From contig NZ_JH815185.1 of NCBI RefSeq assembly GCF_000296385.1, positions 1,258,684 to 1,322,683 of the forward strand: a stretch of 64,000 nt of DNA, in the 5' to 3' direction. This document shows, in pieces, positions 24,474 to 33,832 of this stretch. Position 1 is the stretch's first letter; each line of letters starts with the position of its first letter. The position numbers and the translations under genes are program-made. The notes below the pieces were generated by a model. The model saw nothing but the letters and a program-made list of their open reading frames with translations, was not told the DNA's origin and made no database searches. This DNA comes from Lachnoanaerobaculum sp. OBRC5-5 (lineage in GTDB: Bacteria; Bacillota; Clostridia; Lachnospirales; Lachnospiraceae).

Positions 24474-25349
24474 TTAGAACATCGGTACAACAGCACCATT
24501 ATACTTACTTTCAATAAATTTCTTTACAGTATCGCTTTCAAGAGCCTTTATAAGTGCAAGAGTTGCATCTGATTTCTCATCACCCTCTCTTACAGCTATA
24601 ATATTTGCATATGTTGTAGCCGCAAGTGACTTTGAATCCTCTATAGCAAGTGCATCGCTTACCTTTAATCCGGCCTCGATTGCATAGTTTCCGTTTACAA
24701 CGGCAACATCGACATCTTTAAGTGTTCTTGCAACCTGTGCGGCCTCAATTTCCTGAATATCAAGGTTCTTTGGATTTTCCACAATATCCTGCTTTGTAGC
24801 ATTGATACCTGCACCCTCTTTTAACTTTATAAGTCCGTTTGCTTCAAGTAAGAGTAATGCTCTTGCCTCATTTGTAGCATCATTCGGCACTGAAATCTTT
24901 GCACCGTCTGCAAGTGCATCAAGTGATGCAGTCTTTCCGGCATAGATACCGAAAGGCTCATAATGAATTGCACCTGCTGAAACAAGTGTTGTATTGTGCT
25001 CTTTGTTAAAGTTCTCAAGGTATGGATAATGCTGGAAGTAGTTCGCATCCAATTCCTTTGTATCAAGGGCCACATTCGGCTGAATATAATCATTGTACTC
25101 AACTATCTTTAAATCATAGCCTTCTTTGTTCAACTCTTCTCTTGCAGCCTCTAAAATTTCAGCGTGTGGTGCAGGAGTTGCTCCTACAGTGATTGTCTTT
25201 AAATCTTTTGCCGCAGCACTTGTTTGTGCCGACTCGCTTACAGACTCACTTGCGCTTTCACTTTTATTTGTATCTGCAGCCTTCTTTCCACATCCTGCAA
25301 GTGCAAGAAGTGATACCAAACCTAATGCTAATAATATTCTTTTCTTCAT
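24474..25349 (-). CDS. metQ: Methionine ABC transporter, substrate-binding lipoprotein
   Basis: MetQ captures methionine outside the membrane. The 291-residue protein has a signal peptide with lipobox LAGC, a Ser/Ala-rich linker, and the NlpA/MetQ domain with TVGATPAPHAEIL, YNDYIQPN and HYEPFG, all hallmarks of methionine-binding proteins. It follows metI by 106 bases and has its own consensus promoter in that gap, so binding protein can be made in excess over the membrane components. The ATG follows AAGGAGG. Confidence 0.95.
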   Translation of the reverse strand: MKKRILLALGLVSLLALAGCGKKAADTNKSESASESVSESAQTSAAAKDLKTITVGATPAPHAEILEAAREELNKEGYDLKIVEYNDYIQPNVALDTKELDANYFQHYPYLENFNKEHNTTLVSAGAIHYEPFGIYAGKTASLDALADGAKISVPNDATNEARALLLLEANGLIKLKEGAGINATKQDIVENPKNLDIQEIEAAQVARTLKDVDVAVVNGNYAIEAGLKVSDALAIEDSKSLAATTYANIIAVREGDEKSDATLALIKALESDTVKKFIESKYNGAVVPMF

Positions 25350-25379
25350 TTATTATTCCTCCTTAAATTTCATATACAA

Positions 25380-25408
25380 TTTATAGACCATACAAGATAT
25401 TATGTCAA
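25380..25408 (-). promoter_or_regulatory. Internal promoter of metQ
   Basis: On the minus strand a consensus TTGACA (25408-25403), 17 bases, TATAAA (25385-25380). It lies between metI and metQ. Confidence 0.85.
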
Positions 25409-25442
25409 TGATTTAGCCGACATATGTTTATAGTCTTTTTTT

Positions 25443-25454
25443 ATAACAGGTTAT
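25443..25454. promoter_or_regulatory. Near-palindrome ATAACAGGTTAT between metI and metQ
   Basis: This is the exact reverse complement of the ATAACCTGTTAT at 3381-3392. It lies one base below the metI stop and about 35 bases above the metQ -35 element. Confidence 0.4.
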
Positions 25455-25455
25455 A

Positions 25456-26103
25456 TTACCTTATTCTCTTATCGGAGCTCTTTGAACTTCTCATAAAGAT
25501 TTCCTGTATTATTTGAACCAAAATCACAAGGATTGCTACGGTAATAAACATTATATCCGTCTGATATCTGTAATATCCGTAGTTTATGGCGATTGTTCCA
25601 AGACCTCCGCCACCTGTAAATCCTGCCATAGCCGAATATCCCAGTATTGTTGTAACGGATATTGCAGCACCTACAAGAAGAGAAGGCTTTGACTCCGGTA
25701 AAAGCACTTTAAATATTATCTGGGCATTACTTGCACCCATTGACTTTGCCGCCTCTATTACACCTGCATCCACTTCTTTGAGTGAGGACTCAACCATTCT
25801 GGCGATATAGGGTGCCGCCGCTATGACAAGAGGCGGTATTACGGCAACAGGTCCTATTGAAGTTCCAACTATAATTCTTGTAAGAGGTATTACCATAATA
25901 AGCAAGATCATAAAGGGAACCGAACGTATAAGATTTATAATCACACCCAATATACCGTTTAACTTAGGCATAGGCTTTATACCTGTATTATCTGTAACAA
26001 CCAAAACAACACCAAGCGGAATACCTATAAGGTAAGAGAAGAATGATGAAGCAACAGTCATTAATAAAGTCTCAAAAAGACCTTTTAAAATCATTGATGT
26101 CAT
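25456..26103 (-). CDS. metI: Methionine ABC transporter, permease
   Basis: MetI is the membrane channel of the methionine transporter. Its 215 residues form five predicted helices with the ABC-permease EAA loop EAAKSMGASNAQIIFKVLLP (about 137-156), and the N-terminus shows the SYLIGIPLGVVL segment common to the family. It begins 4 bases after metN, so the two are translated together. Confidence 0.94.
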   Translation of the reverse strand: MTSMILKGLFETLLMTVASSFFSYLIGIPLGVVLVVTDNTGIKPMPKLNGILGVIINLIRSVPFMILLIMVIPLTRIIVGTSIGPVAVIPPLVIAAAPYIARMVESSLKEVDAGVIEAAKSMGASNAQIIFKVLLPESKPSLLVGAAISVTTILGYSAMAGFTGGGGLGTIAINYGYYRYQTDIMFITVAILVILVQIIQEIFMRSSKSSDKRIR

Positions 26104-26107
26104 ATTA

Positions 26108-27127
26108 TTATATCAGCTCCTTTCCTTCGGTTAATTCCACCTCATGATATACTACACCTATACTGTCAAGATATCTTTTTGCCTTTAATGCTTCTTCTTC
26201 ACCGGATATCTGAACAATCATATGACCTACTGCAGAACCTCCGATATCCTTTGTCTGTGCATAAAGAATATTAACAGGAATTCCACATGATAAAATCATA
26301 TTTGAGAGTACAGGCTCAAAAGAGCTTCTGCCGTCAAATTCTATACGAAGTTTAACTCCCGATACAATTTCTTTATTCGGCAATACATCACCAAGTATCA
26401 GCTTTCTACCTATGTCGGACTGCGGATTGGCAAAGATGTCTTCCACTCTGCCCATCTCGGCAATACGGCTGTTTTCAATAATTGCAACTCTATCACAGAT
26501 GCTCTCAATAACTTTCATCTCATGAGTTATTACTATCACCGTAATTCCCATATTTTTATTTATATCTTTTATAAGATCAAGTATCTGTTTTGTAGTCTTT
26601 GGATCAAGTGCCGATGTGGCCTCATCACATAATAAGAGTTTCGGATTTGTGGCAATCGCTCTTGCTATAGCCACTCTTTGTTTTTGTCCTCCGGAAAGCT
26701 GCGCAGGATATGCCTTTTCTCTGTCTGAGAGTCCCACCAGCTTCAGTAACTCTTTTGCTCTTTTTACAGCTGCAGCTCTTGGAACACCGCTTATTTCCAG
26801 AGGAAAACATACATTATTCAGTATATTTCTCTGTGAAAGCAAGTTGAACTGCTGAAATATCATTCCCATATTCCTTCTGATATTTCTTATACCCTGCTCA
26901 CCCATCTGCTTTAAAGGCTTGCCTTCAAAATACACATCTCCTTCAGTAGGTACCTCTAGATAATTGATACATCTGACCAAAGTAGACTTACCTGCTCCCG
27001 ATAAACCTATTATTCCGAATATTTCCCCTCTGTTTATATCCAGATTTATATCATCCAGGGCCTTTACATCTCCGTTCTTTGTATGAAAGACTTTGCCCAT
27101 GGACTTTAAGCTTACAATAGAATCCAT
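26108..27127 (-). CDS. metN: Methionine ABC transporter, ATPase
   Basis: MetN powers methionine uptake. The 339-residue protein has Walker A GLSGAGKST (about 41-49), signature LSGGQKQR, Walker B LLLCDEATSALD, and the H-loop VITHEM. The C-terminal 95 residues (about 245-339) are a NIL domain, the ACT-like fold through which methionine inhibits the transporter from inside the cell. Start ATG follows GGGGG. It lies 8 bases after pepV, so methionine uptake and dipeptide cleavage are cotranscribed. Confidence 0.96.
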   Translation of the reverse strand: MDSIVSLKSMGKVFHTKNGDVKALDDINLDINRGEIFGIIGLSGAGKSTLVRCINYLEVPTEGDVYFEGKPLKQMGEQGIRNIRRNMGMIFQQFNLLSQRNILNNVCFPLEISGVPRAAAVKRAKELLKLVGLSDREKAYPAQLSGGQKQRVAIARAIATNPKLLLCDEATSALDPKTTKQILDLIKDINKNMGITVIVITHEMKVIESICDRVAIIENSRIAEMGRVEDIFANPQSDIGRKLILGDVLPNKEIVSGVKLRIEFDGRSSFEPVLSNMILSCGIPVNILYAQTKDIGGSAVGHMIVQISGEEEALKAKRYLDSIGVVYHEVELTEGKELI

Positions 27128-27135
27128 ACTCCCCC

Positions 27136-28539
27136 TTAATTACACAACTCCACTATGGACTGTGCAAATATTTTTGCTGAAGCAATAAGCTCATCTATTA
27201 CAACAAACTCGTCAGCTCCATGCATTTTTGTATCAGTTCCCGGGAAAACTGCACCGAATGCAACACCGTTTTCGATATTGTGTACATAGGTACCGCCTCC
27301 CATGGCAATACATTCACCCTTAAGACCTGTATAATCTTCATAAATTGATAGCAAGGTCTTTACAAAAGGAGAATTTCCGTCCACCTCATGTGGTGCCAGA
27401 ACCGAATTATTTAAAAATTCCACATCTATACCTGCAAATTTTCCCCTTACGGTTTTTAATATCTTATCTCCGTCACCGCTTACAGGAATTCTGCTGTCAA
27501 AGAATCCGTGCATTATATTATTCTTTAAAGTGAGCATTGAAAAAGCAAGTGTAAGTGCACCGCTTTTCTCGTCCTCTACGGCAATACCCATCGCCTCACC
27601 CTTTGTATCTCCATGCGGCATAAGAGCATACAATTTCTTTATAGTCTCTATCTTCTTTGAAGGAGAAAAATCAAGTCTGCAGAGTAATTCCAAAAGTCCT
27701 GTAATGGCATTATTTCCGTTCTCAGGAGTTGATGCATGTGCATTTGCACCAAGTGCCGTAATCTCAAAAACCGGCACAAGATCGTACTTAAACTGTATGC
27801 CTGTTTCCTTTGTTACTTCCTTGGCTTTTGCCTCCACTTCTTCTATATCAAATCCCTCTATGACCGCCTTTGCCTTTGGAGGTACTACATTTACCTTTGT
27901 ACCTGCTTCAATACTTACAAGTCTTTTTTCACCCGCATCTTCAAGAGAGGCTGAAAACTCTCCCTGCAGCTGTCCCTTTTCAATATTTACCACCGGGAAT
28001 TCTCCGTCAGGTGAAAATGTCATAGGAGCTTCTTTTTCCTTGGTATAGTAATACTTTATACAGCTGCTTCCGCACTCCTCATCCGTACCCAAAACAAGTC
28101 TTGTATTCTTCTTTACAGGTATATTAAGATCCTTAACCGCACGAAGAGCAAAAAGCGCCGCAACTGCAGGTCCCTTATCATCTGAAGTTCCTCTTCCGTA
28201 GATCTTTCCGTCTATTTCCTTAGGTTCAAAAGGTGACGTAACACTCCATCCTTCTCCCTCAGGTACTACATCCAAATGAGCAAGTATATCAAGTCCCTTT
28301 TCTTTATTGTTAAGATCTATTGCACCTGCATAATTATCATAGTTTGTTATATCAAAACCGTACTTTTCAGCAATACTCAGTGCCATAGTAAGTGCTCTTT
28401 TAGGTCCTTCACCGAAAGGTGCACCCTCCACATACTCACCTCTTGTACTGTTTATAGAGCAGAGCTTGATGATATCCGCTACCATCTCGTCTCTGTGCTC
28501 ATCTATATATTTTTCTATTTCTTCTCTGTATTTTCTCAT
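27136..28539 (-). CDS. pepV: Dipeptidase PepV, M20 metallopeptidase
   Basis: PepV cleaves dipeptides with a free amino end inside the cell. The 467 residues show the M20 metal ligands: His/Asp in HLDVVPEG, Asp in GRGTSDDKGP, the catalytic Glu in GTDEECGS, Asp in FSPDGEFP, and His near the end in MHGADEF. The internal lid domain lies at about 185-375. It starts 12 bases after prfC. The downstream metNI suggests that peptide breakdown and methionine uptake are expressed together. Confidence 0.94.
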   Translation of the reverse strand: MRKYREEIEKYIDEHRDEMVADIIKLCSINSTRGEYVEGAPFGEGPKRALTMALSIAEKYGFDITNYDNYAGAIDLNNKEKGLDILAHLDVVPEGEGWSVTSPFEPKEIDGKIYGRGTSDDKGPAVAALFALRAVKDLNIPVKKNTRLVLGTDEECGSSCIKYYYTKEKEAPMTFSPDGEFPVVNIEKGQLQGEFSASLEDAGEKRLVSIEAGTKVNVVPPKAKAVIEGFDIEEVEAKAKEVTKETGIQFKYDLVPVFEITALGANAHASTPENGNNAITGLLELLCRLDFSPSKKIETIKKLYALMPHGDTKGEAMGIAVEDEKSGALTLAFSMLTLKNNIMHGFFDSRIPVSGDGDKILKTVRGKFAGIDVEFLNNSVLAPHEVDGNSPFVKTLLSIYEDYTGLKGECIAMGGGTYVHNIENGVAFGAVFPGTDTKMHGADEFVVIDELIASAKIFAQSIVELCN

Positions 28540-28551
28540 AACTTTCCTTTC

Positions 28552-30138
28552 CTAGTTCTTTCCGAACTCACTTAAAACAAGTCCTTCATTTCTCTCCTCA
28601 ACCATTCTTACACTCCAAGGATGTGTAAAAATAAGAAGCGGACGATCTTTAAGATCTTTGATCTTTTTCATATCACTTGTTCCCTGTATCTTATCTATAT
28701 CTACAGTAGATGTTTCATCGATCCATCTTATATGTTCATAAGGCAACTTATCAAGTTTTACATCTACATTATATTCATTTTTCAATCTGTATAATAATAC
28801 TTCAAACTGGAGCACACCTACAACTCCCACTATTATCTCTTCCATTCCGGTATTATACTCCTGGAAAATCTGGATTGCACCTTCCTGAGCTATCTGATAC
28901 ACACCCTTTAGGAATTGCTTTCTCTTCATGGTGTCCACCTGACGTACTCTGGCAAAATGCTCAGGTGCAAATGTAGGTATACCCTCAAACTCGATATTGT
29001 TTACAGTGGCAAGTGTATCACCTATACCGAATATACCCGGATCAAACACTCCGATAATATCTCCGGCATATGCCTTTTCCACTATCTTTCTCTCATCCGC
29101 CATCATTTGAGTGGACTGATTGAGCTTTATCTTTCTGTTTCCCTGTACATGGAAAACATCCATACCGGCATCATATTCGCCTGAACATATTCTCATAAAT
29201 GCGATTCTGTCTCTGTGGGCTTTATTCATATTTGCCTGAATCTTAAATACAAAAGCCGAGAAGAACTCATCCTTCATAGGATCCACCACTCCGTCATGAG
29301 TTTTTCTCTTAAGAGGTGATGTGGTCATTTTCAGGAAATGCTCAAGGAAGGTCTGCACTCCGAAGTTTGTAAGAGCCGAGCCGAAAAATACAGGACTCAG
29401 TTCACCGGCGGACACTCTCTCCATATCAAGGTCATCACTTGCACCGTCCAAAAGCTCTATATCATTTCTCAATATATCCGCATAGTCAAATCCGATATAA
29501 TCGTCAAGCTTACTGTCCTCAAGTTCAATAAGCTGTGTATCCACTTCCTTCATACCCGCATTTGCGGCTGTGAACTTATTTATCTGCTTTGTCTGTCTGT
29601 CATATACACCCTTAAAATTCTTTCCCGAACCGATAGGCCAGTTCACAGGACATGTTCTGATACCGAGCACATTCTCTATCTCATCCAAGAGCTCAAAAGG
29701 ATCTCTCGCCTCTCTGTCAAGCTTGTTTATAAATGTAAATATAGGTATCTTTCTCATTACACAGACCTTAAAAAGTTTTATTGTCTGTGCCTCAACACCC
29801 TTGCTTGCATCTATTACCATGACTGCTGAATCCGCCGCCATAAGTGTTCTGTAGGTATCCTCGGAGAAGTCCTGATGTCCCGGTGTATCCAAAATGTTGA
29901 TACAAAATCCCTCATAGTTAAATTGCATAACAGATGAAGTTACAGAGATACCTCTCTCCTTTTCTATCTCCATCCAGTCACTTACCGCATATTTGGCAGT
30001 CTTTTTTCCCTTTACACTTCCTGCTAAGTTAATAGCACCGCCATAGAGCAAAAACTTCTCGGTCAATGTTGTTTTTCCTGCATCCGGGTGTGATATTATG
30101 GCAAATGTTCTTCTCTTACTTATCTCTCCAAAGTTCAC
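28552..30138 (-). CDS. prfC: Peptide chain release factor 3
   Basis: RF3 is the GTPase that removes RF1/RF2 from the ribosome after release. The 528 residues carry SHPDAGKTTLTEKF (G1), DTPGHQDFSEDTY (G3) and FINKLDRE (G4), then domains II and III of the family. It begins directly after the coaBC stop with no gap. It is not essential in most bacteria. Confidence 0.97.
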   Translation of the reverse strand: MNFGEISKRRTFAIISHPDAGKTTLTEKFLLYGGAINLAGSVKGKKTAKYAVSDWMEIEKERGISVTSSVMQFNYEGFCINILDTPGHQDFSEDTYRTLMAADSAVMVIDASKGVEAQTIKLFKVCVMRKIPIFTFINKLDREARDPFELLDEIENVLGIRTCPVNWPIGSGKNFKGVYDRQTKQINKFTAANAGMKEVDTQLIELEDSKLDDYIGFDYADILRNDIELLDGASDDLDMERVSAGELSPVFFGSALTNFGVQTFLEHFLKMTTSPLKRKTHDGVVDPMKDEFFSAFVFKIQANMNKAHRDRIAFMRICSGEYDAGMDVFHVQGNRKIKLNQSTQMMADERKIVEKAYAGDIIGVFDPGIFGIGDTLATVNNIEFEGIPTFAPEHFARVRQVDTMKRKQFLKGVYQIAQEGAIQIFQEYNTGMEEIIVGVVGVLQFEVLLYRLKNEYNVDVKLDKLPYEHIRWIDETSTVDIDKIQGTSDMKKIKDLKDRPLLIFTHPWSVRMVEERNEGLVLSEFGKN

Positions 30139-31338
30139 TTAAAAATTCCTCACTATCTCATCAAATATCTTTTCTGCCACTTCCAGTTTTGACAGCTTAT
30201 CAAGTCTTATCTCATTATCCTTTGTAAATATGGTAACCACATTTGTATCTGTTCCGAACCCCGCTCCCTCAACCTTTACATTATTTGCAACTATCATATC
30301 CGCATTTTTCTTAGCCAATTTATTCTTTGAATTCTCTTCCATATTTTCGGTCTCCATGGAAAATCCGCAAATAAACTGTTTCTTAGGATTATTTTCTTTT
30401 CTCTCTCCAAGTTCCTTTAATATATCTTTAGTCCTTGAAAGTTCAATAGAAAGATCCCCGTCTTTTTTCTTTATCTTTTCATCACTGTAATTTGCAGGTG
30501 TATAATCCGCAACGGCCGCAGCCTTTATTATAATATCCTGTGAATCGGATATTTTCATAATCTCTTCATACATATCCTCAGCTGATTTTATATCAATTCT
30601 GCTTATAAAATCAGGTACAAAGACATTTGACGGTCCCATTATTAAACTTACCTTGGCGCCTCGATAAGCCGCCATCTTTGCAACCTCCACCCCCATCTTT
30701 CCTGTGGAGTTGTTTGATATATATCTTACAGGGTCAATTGCCTCTCTTGTAGGTCCCGCACTTACGCATACTTTCTTACCGACAAGATCCTTTTTCTTAT
30801 ATACTGCTCTTTTGATATATTCCAAGAGCATTTCAGGTTCAGGCATTTTTCCTGCTCCGCTATCTCCACATGCCAGATGACCGCTTGCAGGCAGGATAAT
30901 ATCCATACCGTAGGTTCTAAGTTTCATAATATTGTGCTTAACCACCTTGTTTTCAAACATAGTGGTATTCATAGCAGGTGAAACCACTATAGGACATCTC
31001 ATTGCTAAAGCCGTAGTAGTCAGCATATCATCCGCGATACCGTTTGCCAGCTTTCCTATAACATTTGCGGTGGCCGGTGCTATCAAAAATACATCCGCCC
31101 ACTTTCCAAGCTCTATATGATCCACTTTAAATTCAAAATTTCTGTCAAACGTATCTGTATATACTTTTTGTGCCGTAAGAGTTTCAAATGTCATAGGTGT
31201 GATGAACTGACAGGCATTCTCAGTCATTATTACTTTTACATTTGCACCCTGTTTTTTTAACATACTTGCAAGGTTTGCAATTTTATATGCCGCAATACCT
31301 CCGGTTACACCAAGTAATATATTTTTATCTTTCAGCAT
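30139..31338 (-). CDS. coaBC: Phosphopantothenoylcysteine decarboxylase/synthetase
   Basis: CoaBC joins cysteine to 4'-phosphopantothenate and decarboxylates the product in coenzyme A synthesis. The 399 residues show the FMN-binding CoaC half (1-190) with GVTGGIAAYK, the active-site His in VDHIELGKWAD and PAMNTTMFEN, then the CoaB half (190-399) with SAGPTREAIDPVR, NSTGKMG and AAAVADYTP. It faces coaX across a 196-base region where the two promoters overlap. AGGAGGC precedes the ATG. Confidence 0.97.
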   Translation of the reverse strand: MLKDKNILLGVTGGIAAYKIANLASMLKKQGANVKVIMTENACQFITPMTFETLTAQKVYTDTFDRNFEFKVDHIELGKWADVFLIAPATANVIGKLANGIADDMLTTTALAMRCPIVVSPAMNTTMFENKVVKHNIMKLRTYGMDIILPASGHLACGDSGAGKMPEPEMLLEYIKRAVYKKKDLVGKKVCVSAGPTREAIDPVRYISNNSTGKMGVEVAKMAAYRGAKVSLIMGPSNVFVPDFISRIDIKSAEDMYEEIMKISDSQDIIIKAAAVADYTPANYSDEKIKKKDGDLSIELSRTKDILKELGERKENNPKKQFICGFSMETENMEENSKNKLAKKNADMIVANNVKVEGAGFGTDTNVVTIFTKDNEIRLDKLSKLEVAEKIFDEIVRNF

Positions 31339-31385
31339 AAAGCCTCCATAAATCTTAATTTTTATTTAGATATAATGCTTACACG

Positions 31386-31414
31386 ATTATACGCTATTTT
31401 ATTATTGCAAGCAA
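31386..31414 (-). promoter_or_regulatory. coaBC promoter
   Basis: On the minus strand TTGCTT (31414-31409), 17 bases, consensus TATAAT (31391-31386). Its -35 element shares two bases with the -35 of the divergent coaX promoter. Confidence 0.85.
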
Positions 31415-31433
31415 GAACAGAGATTAGTATACT
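31405..31433 (+). promoter_or_regulatory. coaX promoter
   Basis: TTGCAA (31405-31410), 17 bases, TATACT (31428-31433). Initiation near 31440 gives a leader of about 95 bases. The two -35 elements overlap at 31409-31410. Confidence 0.8.
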
Positions 31434-31534
31434 TTATATAAAATAAAGCTTTTATTGAAATATCGTTCTCAAACGCTTAGACGGTATACATACTTTAAAA
31501 GCCTTAAATCTACTTACATAAGAAGGATAATTTT

Positions 31535-32302
31535 ATGATTTTAGCAATCGATATGGGTAACACAAATATTGTCATCGGCGGTATCGACAATGAAAAAACA
31601 TATTTTCTTGAAAGAGTCACAACCTACACTACAAGAACCGATCTTGAGTACTCTATGTATATAAAAGGTATCCTCGATATACATGGAATAAAACCTTCGG
31701 ATATAGAAGGTGCAATTCTATCAAGTGTAGTTCCTCCTCTGAATGAAACCGTCAGAAATGCAATCAAAAAAATACTCGGTATTGAATGTATGCTTGTAGA
31801 ATCAGGTATGAAAACAGGATTGAATATACTTATGGACAATCCGAAAACTGTCGGCTCCGATATGATAGTGGACGCTGTGGCTGCAATGGATGAGTATCCT
31901 CTCCCTTTGGCAATCATAGATATGGGAACCGCTACCACCATATCTGTAGTAGATAAAAGTGGAAATTATATAGGCGGTATAATACATCCGGGACTACGAA
32001 TCTCACTTGATACTCTAAGTTCAAAAACCGCTCAGCTTCCACAGGTAAATCTCGATATGCCGAAAAAAGTTATAGCAAAGAATACAATAGACAGTATGAG
32101 AAGCGGTATCCTCTTCGGACATGCAGGTATGATGGACGGTATTATATCACGTATGGAAGAAGAGCTTGGTGAAAAACTTAATGTGGTAGCCACAGGAGGT
32201 CTCGCACCTTTTGTAACACCTCTTTGTACACATAATATTATCGTAGATGACAATCTTTTACTTAAGGGATTGCTCAAACTATATATCAAAAATTATATAT
32301 AA
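31535..32302 (+). CDS. coaX: Type III pantothenate kinase
   Basis: CoaX phosphorylates pantothenate, the first step of CoA synthesis; unlike types I and II it is not inhibited by CoA. The 255 residues show the actin-like fold phosphate motifs: AIDMGNTNIVIG at the N-terminus, DMGTATTISVVD near 130, GGIIHPGLRIS near 150 and ATGGLAPF near 230. It lies divergent to coaBC, so two steps of one pathway face each other across one regulatory region. Confidence 0.96.
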   Translation: MILAIDMGNTNIVIGGIDNEKTYFLERVTTYTTRTDLEYSMYIKGILDIHGIKPSDIEGAILSSVVPPLNETVRNAIKKILGIECMLVESGMKTGLNILMDNPKTVGSDMIVDAVAAMDEYPLPLAIIDMGTATTISVVDKSGNYIGGIIHPGLRISLDTLSSKTAQLPQVNLDMPKKVIAKNTIDSMRSGILFGHAGMMDGIISRMEEELGEKLNVVATGGLAPFVTPLCTHNIIVDDNLLLKGLLKLYIKNYI

Positions 32303-32310
32303 GCACAACA

Positions 32311-32337
32311 AAGCCTTGGAAATTTCTTCCAAGGCTT
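32311..32337. terminator. Terminator between coaX and ftsZ
   Basis: AAGCCTTGGAA-ATTTC-TTCCAAGGCTT is a perfect 11-bp stem. The tails are short (TATTAA on plus, TGTTGT on minus), so both termination signals are moderate. Confidence 0.7.
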
Positions 32338-32347
32338 ATTAATTGCA

Positions 32348-33709
32348 TTATTTCTTTCTCTTTAAGAAATCAGGTACATTTATCTTTGCTTCACCTGTTC
32401 TTATAATAGTCGGGCGCTGTACTGATGAATAATTTCCGTTATAATTTTGATTGTTCATATTCGGATTATTCAAGCCCTGATTGTTTTGAGTATTCAAATT
32501 AGGATTGTTAAAATCACTCTGATACTGCCCGAAGTTTCCTGTATATCCACCGGTATAACCGCCTTCCGGATAGCTCTCTCCTGTATAGCTTGCTGTAGGA
32601 TTTATATAATTATTCTGCTCAGGCTGAGTCTGTACAGGTCTTTCCATACCCGCCGTATGCATTCCCTGCAAATATGCATCATTTCTTTTCGGCATATTAT
32701 CATTTTGATGCTTGGTATTTATATCTCTGATTAATTCTCCTACAGGAGTATCATTTATTGCATTGGTTACACCTGTAGCAATAACTGTAATCTTCACACT
32801 GTCAGGCTCAGCATCATTATATGATACACCGAAGATAATATTTGCCTCTTCACTTACAAGCTCACGTACATATCCGGTTGCCTCATCTGCCTCAACAAGA
32901 CCGACATCACCTGATATTGAAATAAGAACATGAGTGGCATTGTCAATACTTGTCTCAAGAAGCGGTGATGAAACAGCAGCCTTCACAGCATCAAGAGCCT
33001 TGTTGTCTCCTGTTCCGTAACCGATACCGATATGTGCAAGTCCTTTGCCTGTCATTACTGTTTGTACATCGGCAAAGTCAAGATTAATTATAGCGGTCTC
33101 ACTTATAAGGTCTGTTATACCCTGAACGCTCTGCTGTAATACCTCATCAGCCTTTTTAAGAGCATCAGGCATAGTGGTCTTTCTGTCCACTATCTGAAGT
33201 AATTTCTCATTCGGTATCACAATCAAAGTATCCACATACTGCTTCAGATTCTCTATACCTGCAAGTGCATTTTTCATTCTCTGTCTGCCTTCAAAAGGGA
33301 AAGGCTTTGTTACTACACCTACTGTAAGTATACCGAGATCTTTTGACGCTCTGGCAATAACCGGTGATGCACCTGTTCCTGTACCACCGCCCATTCCACA
33401 TGTAACAAATACCATATCTGCATTCTTCAGCTTATTTGTGATATCTTCAATATTCTCTTCTGCCGCTTTTTCTCCCACTTCAGGCTTTGCTCCGGCACCA
33501 AGTCCTTTTGTAAGCTTCTCGCCTATCTGTATAATACTCCCGGCTTTACAATTAACCAAGGCCTGTTTATCGGTATTAACTCCAATAAATTCCACGCCTT
33601 CTACATTTTCATCAATCATTCTATTTACGGCATTGTTTCCGGCACCTCCGACACCAACCACGATGATCTTCGCTGCATTCTCATTTACCGGCTTATTTAT
33701 TTCTAACAC
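32348..33709 (-). CDS. ftsZ: Cell division protein FtsZ
   Basis: FtsZ polymerises into the division ring. The 453-residue protein carries [11 protein letters not shown] (the tubulin signature, about 108), the T7-loop region NLDFADVQ, and a long C-terminal linker (about 325-440) rich in Asn, Tyr and Gly, with [20 protein letters not shown], ending in the conserved peptide [11 protein letters not shown]. The start is a GTG at 33709 with AGGAGG nine bases upstream. It has its own promoter and lies 123 bases below ftsQ. Confidence 0.97.
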   Translation of the reverse strand: MLEINKPVNENAAKIIVVGVGGAGNNAVNRMIDENVEGVEFIGVNTDKQALVNCKAGSIIQIGEKLTKGLGAGAKPEVGEKAAEENIEDITNKLKNADMVFVTCGMGGGTGTGASPVIARASKDLGILTVGVVTKPFPFEGRQRMKNALAGIENLKQYVDTLIVIPNEKLLQIVDRKTTMPDALKKADEVLQQSVQGITDLISETAIINLDFADVQTVMTGKGLAHIGIGYGTGDNKALDAVKAAVSSPLLETSIDNATHVLISISGDVGLVEADEATGYVRELVSEEANIIFGVSYNDAEPDSVKITVIATGVTNAINDTPVGELIRDINTKHQNDNMPKRNDAYLQGMHTAGMERPVQTQPEQNNYINPTASYTGESYPEGGYTGGYTGNFGQYQSDFNNPNLNTQNNQGLNNPNMNNQNYNGNYSSVQRPTIIRTGEAKINVPDFLKRKK

Positions 33710-33755
33710 AGATATATTCCTCCTGTACCCCTACACTTAAGCAAACTCTCATCTT

Positions 33756-33784
33756 ATAATAAAGGTTTTTCATATAAATATCAA
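33756..33784 (-). promoter_or_regulatory. ftsZ promoter
   Basis: On the minus strand TTGATA (33784-33779), 17 bases, TATTAT (33761-33756). It lies between ftsQ and ftsZ, so ftsZ can be expressed apart from the rest of the cluster. Confidence 0.75.
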
Positions 33785-33832
33785 CTTATTTTTCTTTAAA
33801 GTCTTCTGTAATAACTTAAGTATATTATATAG

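Noticed and set aside
25350-25455. S-box upstream of metQ
   Set aside because: The 106-base gap is too short for an S-box and is filled by a consensus promoter and a short dyad.
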